From contig JAYRSJ010000028.1 of NCBI GenBank assembly GCA_041920215.1, positions 1 through 48,028 on the forward strand: a stretch of DNA of 48,028 bases, given 5' to 3'. This DNA comes from JAYRSJ01 sp041920215 (GTDB lineage: Bacteria > Pseudomonadota > Gammaproteobacteria > Burkholderiales > Burkholderiaceae_C). This document shows, one piece after another, positions 8,606-16,127 of this stretch. The notes under the pieces were generated by a model that saw only the letters and a list, made by a program, of their open reading frames with translations, searched no databases and was not told the origin of the DNA. The translations under genes were made by a program, and so were the position numbers. The first letter of the stretch is position 1, and each line of letters begins with the position of its first letter.

Positions 8606-9130
8606 ATGAGCAGCGCCACGCCCCCCCTCATCCACCCGCTGGCCGACGTGCAGAGCGATGTCATCGGCAGCGGCACCCGCATCTGGCAGTTCTGCGTGGT
8701 GCTGGCCGGCGCCCGCATCGGCCGCGACTGCAATATCAACGCCCAATGCCTGATCGAGAACGATGTGCGCATCGGCGACCGGGTCACGGTCAAGAGCGGT
8801 GTGCAGCTCTGGGACGGCATCACGGTCGAGGACGATGTCTTCATCGGCCCCAATGTCAGCTTCACCAATGACAAATACCCGCGCTCCAAGCAGTATCCGC
8901 AGGCCTTTCAGCGCACGCGGGTCGGGCGCGGCGCCTCGATAGGCGCGAACGCCACCATCCTGGGCGGCGTGACGATAGGCGCAGGTGCGCTGATCGGTGC
9001 CGGCAGCGTGGTGACCCGCGATGTGCCGGCCGGCGAGCTGTGGCTGGGAAATCCGGCGCGCTCACGCGGCCCGGCACCGCCGCCCGAGCCAGGCCCGGAC
9101 GCGGACTCAGACGCTGCGACGCACGGCTGA
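8606..9130 (+). CDS. hexapeptide-repeat sugar N-acetyltransferase (FdtC/QdtC-like)
   Basis: 174 residues. Left-handed beta-helix hexapeptides run through the protein (VIGSGT, RIGRDC, RIGDRV, VFIGPN, SIGANATILGGVTIGAGALIGAGSVVTRDV, then GNPAR). The motif SFTNDKYPRS at residues 85-94 is characteristic of the acetyl-CoA-dependent N-acetyltransferases that finish dTDP-3-acetamido-3,6-dideoxyhexoses (FdtC, QdtC). It would act on the amine made by the aminotransferase encoded head-on at 9107-10213. Residues after about 150 are a Pro/Asp-rich tail. The stop codon overlaps the end of that aminotransferase gene by 24 bases on the opposite strand. WbbJ/WlaR-type acetyltransferases acting on other amino sugars are the main alternative. 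Confidence 0.85.
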   Translation: MSSATPPLIHPLADVQSDVIGSGTRIWQFCVVLAGARIGRDCNINAQCLIENDVRIGDRVTVKSGVQLWDGITVEDDVFIGPNVSFTNDKYPRSKQYPQAFQRTRVGRGASIGANATILGGVTIGAGALIGAGSVVTRDVPAGELWLGNPARSRGPAPPPEPGPDADSDAATHG

Positions 9131-10213
9131 GACCAGCGCCTCGATCTGCGCCTCGCTCATGCCCGGCCACAGCGGCAGGCTCAGCACCTCGCGGTGCATG
9201 GCCTCGGCGACGGGGAAATCGCCTGGCCCATAGCCCAGCTCGGCATAGGCGGGCTGCAGATGCGGCGGCACCGGGTAGTGGATCAGCGTGCCAATGCCTT
9301 CGGCAGAGAGGCGCTGCTGCAGGCCGTCGCGGTCTTCATGGCGCACGACGAACAGATGCCAGGCTGGATCGGCCCAGTCGGGCACCGCGGGCAGCGCCAG
9401 ATCGCAGCCGGCCAGGCCCTGCAGCAGCTGCGCGGCGATGCGGCGGCGCTCGGCGGTGGCGGCCTCCAGCGCCGGCAGCTTGGCGGCCAGCACCGCCGCC
9501 TGGATCTCGTCCAGGCGCGAATTGAACCCTTTGACCTCGTTGTGGTACTTCACCCGCGAGCCGTAGTTGCGCAGCACACGCAGGCGCTCGGCAAGCGCCG
9601 CGTCGTCGGTGGTCGCACCGCCGCCGTCGCCCATCGCGCCCAGGTTCTTGCCTGGGTAGAAGCTCCAGGCCGAGACATCGGCCAGGCTGCCCACCGCCCT
9701 GCCCTTGTAGCGGGCGGCATGGGCCTGGGCGCAGTCGTCCAGCACCTTCAGCCCATGCCTGGCGGCGATGGAGCGGATCGCGTCCATGTCGGCCGCCTGG
9801 CCGTACAGATGCACCGGCAGCAGCACCTTGGTACGCGCGGTGATGGCCGCTTCGATGCGCGCCGGATCGAGGTTGAAGGTGGCCGCATCCGGCTCGACCG
9901 GCACCGGCGTTGCGCCGCACTGGCTAACCGCCAGCCAGGTCGCGATATAGGTGTTGGACGGCACGATGACCTCGTCGCCCTCGCCCACGCCCAACGCCAG
10001 CAGCGCCAGGTGCAGCGCATCCAGGCCATTGGCCAGGCCCACGCAATGCGCGGCGCCGCAGTGCTGCGCATAGGCGGCTTCGAAGGCGCTGAGTTCCTTG
10101 CCCAGCAGAAACCAGCCGCTGCCGGCCACGCGGGCCAGGGCCGCGTCGATACCGGCCTGGCTGGCGCGGTAGATCGGTTGCAGGTCCAGGAAGGGGATGT
10201 TGATTTCAGCCAT
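9107..10213 (-). CDS. DegT/DnrJ/EryC1-family PLP sugar aminotransferase (FdtB/QdtB-like)
   Basis: 368 residues from the ATG at 10213, which has AGGGTGG just upstream; a GTG at 10222 would add three residues. The family is clear from the PLP-lysine motif SFYPGKNLGAMGDGG (K189), the DDCAQAH loop (159-165) and the N-terminal PFLDLQPIY. FdtB/QdtB convert dTDP-3-keto-6-deoxyhexose to the 3-amino sugar with glutamate as donor. The gene directly follows the fused ketoisomerase (8-bp overlap), which makes the 3-keto substrate, and faces the acetyltransferase. Together the three genes form a dTDP-3-acetamido-3,6-dideoxyhexose module. Whether the product is Fuc3NAc or Qui3NAc cannot be read from the sequence. 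Confidence 0.88.
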   Translation of the reverse strand: MAEINIPFLDLQPIYRASQAGIDAALARVAGSGWFLLGKELSAFEAAYAQHCGAAHCVGLANGLDALHLALLALGVGEGDEVIVPSNTYIATWLAVSQCGATPVPVEPDAATFNLDPARIEAAITARTKVLLPVHLYGQAADMDAIRSIAARHGLKVLDDCAQAHAARYKGRAVGSLADVSAWSFYPGKNLGAMGDGGGATTDDAALAERLRVLRNYGSRVKYHNEVKGFNSRLDEIQAAVLAAKLPALEAATAERRRIAAQLLQGLAGCDLALPAVPDWADPAWHLFVVRHEDRDGLQQRLSAEGIGTLIHYPVPPHLQPAYAELGYGPGDFPVAEAMHREVLSLPLWPGMSEAQIEALVSAVRRSV

Positions 10214-11081
10214 GGGCGCCACCCTGGGTTTTCACCGCCACCAGGAATTCGTCGTAGTTGCGGATGTAGTCTTCGGCGCTGTAGCGGTCCGAAGCCAGCA
10301 CCAGCAGCACCGCATCGGACGAGAACTGGTACTGGATGCCCCAGACCATCGGCGGGATGTGCAGGCCGATGCGGGCGCTGTCCAGCACGATCTCGTCGCG
10401 CTTGTCGCCATCGTCGAGCACGATGCCGACACTGCCTTTGACGCAGACCAGGAACTGATGGCAGGCCTTGTGCGCATGCTCGCCGCGCACTTCCTTGCTG
10501 GGCACGTCGTAGACCAGGAACACGCGCTCGGGCGTGAACGGCAGATGCGCGCCGGTTTCGCCAAAGCTCAGGGCGCCGCGCAGGTCGACGATCTTGGGCA
10601 GGCGGTGCAGCCGGACTGCGGCGACGTTGAGCGCCGGCAACTCGTCCTGCCCGGCCAGCGCGCTGCCGCGCGCGCCCTGCCCCGGCAGATCCAGATGCGG
10701 TGTGTTGACATAGCCGCTGATATGAGCCGGGTTGCCGCTGACGATGGCATTGGGCGGCACGTCACGTGTCACCACCGAGCCGGCCGCGATGCGGCAGCCC
10801 GCGCCGAGCACCACGCCGGCCGCGATGGTGGCGTTCTCGCCGATCTGCACACCGGCGCGGACATGGGTGCTGCAAGGCTTGCCGCCATCACCACGCGCGA
10901 AGCACACGCGCGCAGCGATCCGCGCGCTGTCTTCGACCACCATGCCCGACCAGAGGTAGACGCCGGCGCCCACCTCGACGCTTCTGCCGATCGACACATC
11001 AGGCTCTACCAGCGTAAAAGGGCCAATGATCGCGTCCTCAGGACACGTTGCGAGGACTTGGGCTGACCTGTGGACGCGCAT
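10206..11081 (-). CDS. fused hexapeptide N-acetyltransferase / dTDP-hexose 3,4-ketoisomerase (FdtD-like)
   Basis: 291 residues in two parts. Residues 1 to about 125 are a hexapeptide acyltransferase (AIIGPF, VSIGRSVEVGAGVYL, VQIGENATIAAGVVLGAG, GSVVTRDVPPNAIVSGNPA). Residues 160-285 are a WxcM/FdtA-type cupin with RGEHAHKACHQ (199-209), HIPPMVWG (241-248) and the YSAEDYIRNYDEF end. This order matches FdtD-type bifunctional enzymes, which isomerise dTDP-4-keto-6-deoxyglucose to the 3-keto sugar and N-acetylate the later 3-amino product. A separate FdtC-like acetyltransferase also exists at 8606, so acetylation looks duplicated, or one of the two works on another amino sugar. No strong ribosome-binding site precedes the ATG. 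Confidence 0.85.
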   Translation of the reverse strand: MRVHRSAQVLATCPEDAIIGPFTLVEPDVSIGRSVEVGAGVYLWSGMVVEDSARIAARVCFARGDGGKPCSTHVRAGVQIGENATIAAGVVLGAGCRIAAGSVVTRDVPPNAIVSGNPAHISGYVNTPHLDLPGQGARGSALAGQDELPALNVAAVRLHRLPKIVDLRGALSFGETGAHLPFTPERVFLVYDVPSKEVRGEHAHKACHQFLVCVKGSVGIVLDDGDKRDEIVLDSARIGLHIPPMVWGIQYQFSSDAVLLVLASDRYSAEDYIRNYDEFLVAVKTQGGAHG

Positions 11082-11114
11082 TTTCGTTAGGAGCAGTTGT
11101 TGGGTGTTGGCACT

Positions 11115-11834
11115 TTAGATTGAGCACTGCAGGCCAGCGTAATGATTCCCTGCCATTTGGTACGGACGTGTCTTGTGCCCGTACGTGTACTCGTCGATTG
11201 CACTACCAACATCCACGTACGTGTTGTTCGGATTGGTATTCCACATCACGTGAAGAAGAACCTCTGAAAGTGGTCCGGCTGCAACCAGCACGATGGTCGC
11301 ATTGAGGGTGCTGCAGAACTCCCGCGCACTGGCGAGGATGTGCGTCCCTTCGGTTTCAAAACGGCGGACGCAATCGTCGGTCACGCGCAAGTCTCTTACA
11401 GCTCTGAACGGAAGCCCGCAAGTCATCGCTCTCTCATTTACGATCAGCGCAACTGGACGTTCCGCCAAGTTGATCAGCAGCCCCATGAATCGCTGGTAGT
11501 TTCCGTTGATGAACAGATTTGCCGCGAATTTTGGCGAACGATTGATTGCCGCCTGCATGCGAGCGTTGCCCTGGGGATTGCAGCAGGTGCACGGAATCCC
11601 GAAGTGGACATTTGGCCCCTGAGCATCAAGCACATGCCCAAGCATCTGTCCGAGACGTGTCCTTCGATCCGGTGCTTGCCACCTGTCAACGAGACCGGCC
11701 TGAGTGTTGGCCCCTACCGCGTGTCCATCGACAAGCATCAGTTCACCGTCGCCGAATCGATGCATCACCATCGATCGGCGCGACATGATCTGTTGCGCGT
11801 AGCCTTCGAACGCCAGGGCAAAGCTACTTGTCAT
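11115..11834 (-). CDS. GT-D fold (DUF1792) glycosyltransferase
   Basis: 239 residues from the ATG at 11834, which has GGAGG eight bases upstream and overlaps the preceding gene by 11 bases; the frame is open further up from a TTG. The motif RFGDGEL at residues 26-32 contains the D-x-E metal-binding triad typical of the DUF1792/GT-D domain. A member of that family, the dGT1 domain of Streptococcus parasanguinis, glucosylates the O-glycan of the serine-rich adhesin Fap1. Later residues include GIPCTCCNPQGN and the C-terminal VDVGSAIDEYTYG. No membrane segment is visible. Position in a glycosylation/secretion cluster fits transfer of a sugar onto a protein-linked or lipid-linked glycan; the actual donor is unknown. 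GC content is clearly lower than that of the flanking genes. Confidence 0.72.
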   Translation of the reverse strand: MTSSFALAFEGYAQQIMSRRSMVMHRFGDGELMLVDGHAVGANTQAGLVDRWQAPDRRTRLGQMLGHVLDAQGPNVHFGIPCTCCNPQGNARMQAAINRSPKFAANLFINGNYQRFMGLLINLAERPVALIVNERAMTCGLPFRAVRDLRVTDDCVRRFETEGTHILASAREFCSTLNATIVLVAAGPLSEVLLHVMWNTNPNNTYVDVGSAIDEYTYGHKTRPYQMAGNHYAGLQCSI

Positions 11835-12600
11835 TGACCAGCCTCCAGCCCTTGCGGCGCTGCTCAATGAAGAACTGGTTCATCGACGCCTTGAATGGCT
11901 GCCCCGTAGAGTCTGTAGCATTGCTCACCCATAGGGATGCTTGATCATTGCCCAGATCATGCCCTCTGGTGCTGCCCCACAGCTCTGGCATTCCCGCGGG
12001 ATGCGGCGGCACCATGGTTGGAATACCCAAGTACTTCTGCAACATGTACGAAAAGTGCATGTCCTCACCGCAGAGTGTGTAACGCGGATCAGGTAGTTCA
12101 CGCCAGAACGCCGACAGCCATGCCCGCTTGAAGAACCACGCGTGCCCGACGAAGTCCACTTCAATCGCCCGATCGATATTGCCGGTGGCATACCAGCCCA
12201 GCTTTGCCATCGGGTTGTAGTAGGAAACCTCTAGCGAGTCGGCAGGCGGCGGGTCGACATAAAGAATGCCAGCTGTGCCCAGAAGCGCTTCGGTGCGCTG
12301 CATCTGGTCGAGACAGTTCTCGAACCAGCGGCTGCCGGGGATCGTATCGTCGTCGAACATGCACACATATTCGGTGCGTGCATTCAGTGCGAAAGCAAAT
12401 CGCGCCCAAACCCCATAGTTGAAATTGTTGTAGGCCGACTTTGTCTTCGATGACACCTCGTAGTTCATGGCATATCCCTCGCCGGGATTGTTATGCCAGA
12501 TCATGATTTCTTGCGGCCGCACCGTCTGCTTTTCAAGCGCCTCAATCTGCAAAATCAGGTTGTCCGAACGCCTGAATCCGTTCAAAACGGCAGTTATCAT
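11824..12600 (-). CDS. family 2-like glycosyltransferase
   Basis: 258 residues from the ATG at 12600, preceded by GGGAG at good spacing; an upstream TTG at 12636 would overlap the wecB gene. The start ITAVLNGFRRSDNL and the DDD metal-binding motif at 83-85 (MFDDDTIPGSRWFENC) indicate a GT-A glycosyltransferase. CGEDMHFSY at about 177-185 looks like the catalytic-base ED segment. No transmembrane helix is visible, so it is probably cytosolic. It is packed between wecB and the GT-D gene and shares their lower GC. Substrate unknown. Confidence 0.72.
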   Translation of the reverse strand: MITAVLNGFRRSDNLILQIEALEKQTVRPQEIMIWHNNPGEGYAMNYEVSSKTKSAYNNFNYGVWARFAFALNARTEYVCMFDDDTIPGSRWFENCLDQMQRTEALLGTAGILYVDPPPADSLEVSYYNPMAKLGWYATGNIDRAIEVDFVGHAWFFKRAWLSAFWRELPDPRYTLCGEDMHFSYMLQKYLGIPTMVPPHPAGMPELWGSTRGHDLGNDQASLWVSNATDSTGQPFKASMNQFFIEQRRKGWRLVNDK

Positions 12601-12614
12601 TACTCGCTCCCGTG

Positions 12615-13757
12615 TCAATAACTCTGTGCAATCCAATCGATGATCCGCTGCGAAGCATGCCCATCACCGAAGGGATTCGCAGCGCAGGCCATGGCTTGAT
12701 AGGCGGATCGGTTGTCCAGCAATTCTGTTGCGTTGGCGACGATGTCCGACGATGAGGTGCCGACCAAGCGAGCCGTGCCCGCCTGCAAGGCTTCCGGCCG
12801 CTCCGTGGTATCACGCATGACCAACACCGGCTTGCCCAAGGCCGGAGCTTCCTCTTGAATGCCACCTGAGTCTGTCAGCACCAGGTAGGCACGACGCAGC
12901 AGGAAGACGAACGGCACATAGTCCTGCGGCTCGATCAAGTGAATCCCTTCCAGATCGCCAAGAATGCGCATCACTGGCTCCCGAACATTCGGGTTGAGAT
13001 GTACTGGATAGACGATCTGCACATCACCCCGGCTCGCCAACTGAGCGAGTGCCGTGCAAATGCGTTGAAGACCATCGCCGAAACTTTCCCTGCGATGCCC
13101 TGTCACCAGAATCAGACGTCGATTCGGATCGAGCCAATGGAACTCGGCTTCAACTCCTGCTGCCAGAGAAGCGTCACTCTCGAGCCGCCCCGACGCCAGC
13201 AACAGTGCATCGATCACGGTGTTTCCGGTGACTATGATCCGATCAGGCTTCACACCCTCTGCAAGAAGGTTCTGACTCGCCTGTTGCGTGGGCGCGAAAT
13301 GCACTGTGGCAATGCCCGCAGTCAGCTTGCGGTTCATTTCTTCGGGCCAGGGCGAGTAAAGGTCATGCGTGCGTAAGCCTGCCTCGACATGAGCCACACC
13401 GACGCGCGCGTAATAGGCTGCAAGACTGGCTGCCAACGTGGTGCTGGTGTCGCCATGAACGACAACCAAGTCGGGCGTCCATGCCGTCAGCACATCTGAG
13501 ACACCCGTCAGCACCCGAGAGGTGAGAGCAGCCAGCGACTGGTTCGCTGCCATGACATCCAGATCGAAGTCCGGTCTGATGTCAAACGCAGCCAGAACCT
13601 GATCGAGCATTTGCCTATGCTGTCCGGTCACGCAGATCCGGACCTCAAGATCAGACCGACTGCGAGCCTCAGCAATCACTGGCGCAAGCTTTATCGCTTC
13701 TGGGCGGGTGCCAAACACAAACAACAAGCGCTTCAGGCGTGAAGAGGACACTCCCAT
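12615..13757 (-). CDS. wecB: UDP-N-acetylglucosamine 2-epimerase (non-hydrolysing)
   Basis: 380 residues, the usual WecB/MnaA length. It interconverts UDP-GlcNAc and UDP-ManNAc in the cytosol. The sequence has the family's GTRPEAIK near the N-terminus, VVHGDTSTT, HVEAGLRT, PEEMNR, TGHRRESFGDG and LTDSGGIQEEAP, i.e. the nucleotide- and sugar-binding loops in normal order. No UDP-ManNAc dehydrogenase (wecC) is in the window, so UDP-ManNAc may be used directly or oxidised by an enzyme encoded elsewhere. The gene stops 14 bases before the next glycosyltransferase start. Lower GC than its surroundings suggests that it arrived together with the next two genes. Confidence 0.93.
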   Translation of the reverse strand: MGVSSSRLKRLLFVFGTRPEAIKLAPVIAEARSRSDLEVRICVTGQHRQMLDQVLAAFDIRPDFDLDVMAANQSLAALTSRVLTGVSDVLTAWTPDLVVVHGDTSTTLAASLAAYYARVGVAHVEAGLRTHDLYSPWPEEMNRKLTAGIATVHFAPTQQASQNLLAEGVKPDRIIVTGNTVIDALLLASGRLESDASLAAGVEAEFHWLDPNRRLILVTGHRRESFGDGLQRICTALAQLASRGDVQIVYPVHLNPNVREPVMRILGDLEGIHLIEPQDYVPFVFLLRRAYLVLTDSGGIQEEAPALGKPVLVMRDTTERPEALQAGTARLVGTSSSDIVANATELLDNRSAYQAMACAANPFGDGHASQRIIDWIAQSY

Positions 13758-13784
13758 GGGACTCAGGACCTTCGGTGGTAATCG

Positions 13785-14579
13785 TTAAAACCAGTTGACC
13801 GGCAGATCCAGCCCAACGCTGCGGATCAGCGCCTTGCGTTGCTCGCGCCAGGCCTCGTTGGGCGCCGGCCAGCGACGGTAGATGTGGAGAAAGTCCAGCA
13901 CCACGGTCTGATCGTTGGAGCTTTCCGAGCTGCCGCGGCGCGTGCCCGGGTTGACGTCCTTGTGCACCACCGCGCCGCCGCCAGCATAGTGGCGCGGCAT
14001 GGCCTTGGCGCAGACCGCCAGCAGAAAGTCCCAGTCTTCCTGCGAGGCCAGATGCGGATCGACCTCGCAGCCCTCCAGCACGCTGCGGCGAAAGGCCAGC
14101 GCGTTGTTGGGGATGAAGTTCTTCAGGTGCAGGCTCTCGACCGGCACATGGCCCAGCGGCACCGCGTCGCGCTGCAGAAACTCGACGCCGGCCTCGCTGC
14201 GGTTTTCCTTGACCACCTGGATGTCGGAGAACAGCACCTGTACCTGCGGGCCCTGGGCACGAATGGCCTCGGCCAGCGTCGCCAGGTGATGCGGCTCCAG
14301 GCTGTCATCGTCGTCCAGGAACAGCACCCATTCACCCCGTGCGGCGCGCACGCCGGTGTTGCGGCTCTCGGCCGGGCCTGGGCGGCCGTTGCGCTTGATG
14401 AAGACATCCTGCGGGCGCAGCAACTCGGCCACGGCGGCGGCCGTGCCGGCATCCAGCGCGTCAGCGACCACGATGATCTCGAAGTCCTGCACGCTCTGCG
14501 CCAGGATGCTGCCCAGCGAACGGCGCAGCAGCGACGCGCGCAGGTGGGTGGTGACGATGAAACTGAACTGTGGGGCCAT
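13785..14579 (-). CDS. family 2 glycosyltransferase
   Basis: 264 residues from the ATG at 14579, five bases after the stop of the TolC-like gene, suggesting translational coupling; the open frame upstream of this ATG is only a shadow of that gene. Classic GT2 features are visible: FSFIVTTHLRASLLRRSL at the start, the nucleotide-binding GRPGPAESRNTGVRAA region, DDDD (FLDDDDSLEPHH) and a QEDWDFLL acceptor/base motif. No transmembrane helices. High GC like the secretion genes, so it belongs to the secretion-linked core and not to the low-GC cassette that follows. Sugar donor and acceptor unknown. Confidence 0.85.
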   Translation of the reverse strand: MAPQFSFIVTTHLRASLLRRSLGSILAQSVQDFEIIVVADALDAGTAAAVAELLRPQDVFIKRNGRPGPAESRNTGVRAARGEWVLFLDDDDSLEPHHLATLAEAIRAQGPQVQVLFSDIQVVKENRSEAGVEFLQRDAVPLGHVPVESLHLKNFIPNNALAFRRSVLEGCEVDPHLASQEDWDFLLAVCAKAMPRHYAGGGAVVHKDVNPGTRRGSSESSNDQTVVLDFLHIYRRWPAPNEAWREQRKALIRSVGLDLPVNWF

Positions 14580-14584
14580 GGCGG

Positions 14585-16024
14585 TCAGCGCAAGGGGGTC
14601 ATCACGCCACGGCCCATGGACCACATCAGCGCGACGGCCTGCTGGCCGTCGAAGACGGCGTTCACATGGGCGACGCGCAGGCCATAGTAGTCGGCCTCGG
14701 ACCCCATCACGTCGAACAGCGAACGCCGGCCCAGCTGCTGCCACTGCTGCAGCGTGGAGGCGCGCAAGCGTTCGCTGTTGCGCAGGATGTCGACGATCAG
14801 CCGGGCACGCTCGAAGGACGAGCTGGCCGCCTCGTGCATGTCCAGCACCCGGTAGCGCCGGCCCTCGATCGAGTCCTCGCGCTGCAGCCGGGCCGCCTCG
14901 GCGCGCTTGCGGGCGGCGGCGATGCCGGCATCGGCGCCGGGCGTGAAGATCGGGATATTGACGCTGACACCCACCACCCATTCGCCCGAGCGCTGGCGCC
15001 CGCCGGGGCCGGCGCCGCCGGAGATCTGGCCGCTGCCATTGCTCAGCAGGCTGAGCTGGGGCTTGTGGCTGGCCGCCACCGATTCGGCGTAGCTGGTCTG
15101 CGCCCGCGCCTGGGCGGCCAGCTGGGCCACCTCGGGCGCCTGCAGGATATCGGCCTGCATCTGGGCCAGATCGGGCACCTGGGTCAGCACCGCCGCATAG
15201 CTGGCACTGGGCGGCAGATCGTCGCCGACAAAGCGGCGCAAGCGCGTCTCGGTCTGGCGCAGCGCGCTATGCGTCTGCGCAACGGCCAGCTCGGCCTGCT
15301 GCTTGTTCTTCTGCGCCTGCACCAGTTCGCTGGCGCGGCCGCGGTCGGCCTGCACGATGGTGCCCAGGGCCTCCACCAGGCAGGCCATCTTGCGCACGTA
15401 CTGCGCGTACACCTGGGCCTGCAGCTGATAACGGCTGCGCTCCATGGCCAGCGACACGGTCTGCAGCGCCAGCTGCTGCTCGGTATTGATCAGGCCCTGG
15501 CGGGCCGACTCGGCCAGCTGGCTGCGCCAGGCGGCCAGCTTCTCGATGCGGCCGGCGTCGTAGAGCGGCGCCGTCACGCTCAGCGTCGCGCGCGCCAGCG
15601 GGCCGTAGTCGTCGGGCGCATCGGCAATCTTGTTGCCGGCATGGGCAAAGGTACCGCCCAGGCTGATCGTCGGCAGACGGCCGGCGGCCGCTTCCTGCCA
15701 GTCGTCGCGCGCGGCCTGGGCCAGCAGCGTCGCCGCACCCAGGCTGATGCTGCGCTGCTGGGCACGCTGCACCAGCTCCTGCAGCTGGCTGCGTGGATCG
15801 GCCTCGCTGATCACGATGCCGACGCCGCTGTCGGCACCGGCCTTGCCCGCCAGGCCGTCTTCGTCACCGCATTGGGAACTGGCCGCGCTGGGCGGCGCGG
15901 TCGCAGCCGCAGTCGCCGCGGGCACTGGCGCAGGCTTGGCGCGCGCTTTGCTGCGGCTCTGCGCGGCGGCCGGCAGGGCCAGCGCAAGCGCCAGCGCGCA
16001 AAGAAGGAGGCGATCGTTCAGCAT
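14585..16024 (-). CDS. TolC-family outer-membrane protein of type I secretion
   Basis: 479 residues from the ATG at 16024, chosen because it gives a textbook signal peptide (NDRLLLCALALALALPAAA, likely cut before QS); the frame upstream lacks support. After a Pro/Ala-rich stretch the protein has two long helical, Ala/Gln/Arg-rich halves with TolC-type features (SLGGTFAHAG, VTAPLYDAGRIEKLAA in the first; VSVNIPIFTPGADAGIAAARKRAE in the second, the usual 'PIF..G' repeat). It would form the outer-membrane channel joined to the HlyD-like adaptor and ABC exporter encoded just upstream. An outer-membrane protein in the same block as the exporter suggests a dedicated three-part secretion machine. 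Confidence 0.85.
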   Translation of the reverse strand: MLNDRLLLCALALALALPAAAQSRSKARAKPAPVPAATAAATAPPSAASSQCGDEDGLAGKAGADSGVGIVISEADPRSQLQELVQRAQQRSISLGAATLLAQAARDDWQEAAAGRLPTISLGGTFAHAGNKIADAPDDYGPLARATLSVTAPLYDAGRIEKLAAWRSQLAESARQGLINTEQQLALQTVSLAMERSRYQLQAQVYAQYVRKMACLVEALGTIVQADRGRASELVQAQKNKQQAELAVAQTHSALRQTETRLRRFVGDDLPPSASYAAVLTQVPDLAQMQADILQAPEVAQLAAQARAQTSYAESVAASHKPQLSLLSNGSGQISGGAGPGGRQRSGEWVVGVSVNIPIFTPGADAGIAAARKRAEAARLQREDSIEGRRYRVLDMHEAASSSFERARLIVDILRNSERLRASTLQQWQQLGRRSLFDVMGSEADYYGLRVAHVNAVFDGQQAVALMWSMGRGVMTPLR

Positions 16025-16100
16025 GCCGCTACTACAACACGGCAGCGGCAGCGGCAAAGCCGTGAACAACTTGGCGGCTGGGGCGCAATAAAAGCCTTCA

Positions 16101-16117
16101 AGCGCCGGAGCGGCGCT
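16101..16117 (-). terminator. hairpin between the HlyD-like and TolC-like genes
   Basis: AGCGCCG (16101-16107) and CGGCGCT (16111-16117) pair perfectly around three bases. Read on the - strand it is followed after a few bases by TTTTATT. It may be a partial terminator that lowers expression of the outer-membrane protein and downstream sugar genes relative to the exporter, or simply mark an mRNA processing site. Confidence 0.4.
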
Positions 16118-16127
16118 CGGCCCGGAC

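Noticed and set aside
13785..14981. 398-residue start for the GT2 gene at 14981
   Set aside because: The first 134 residues are an out-of-frame reading of the TolC-like gene; the GT2 homology starts right after the ATG at 14579.
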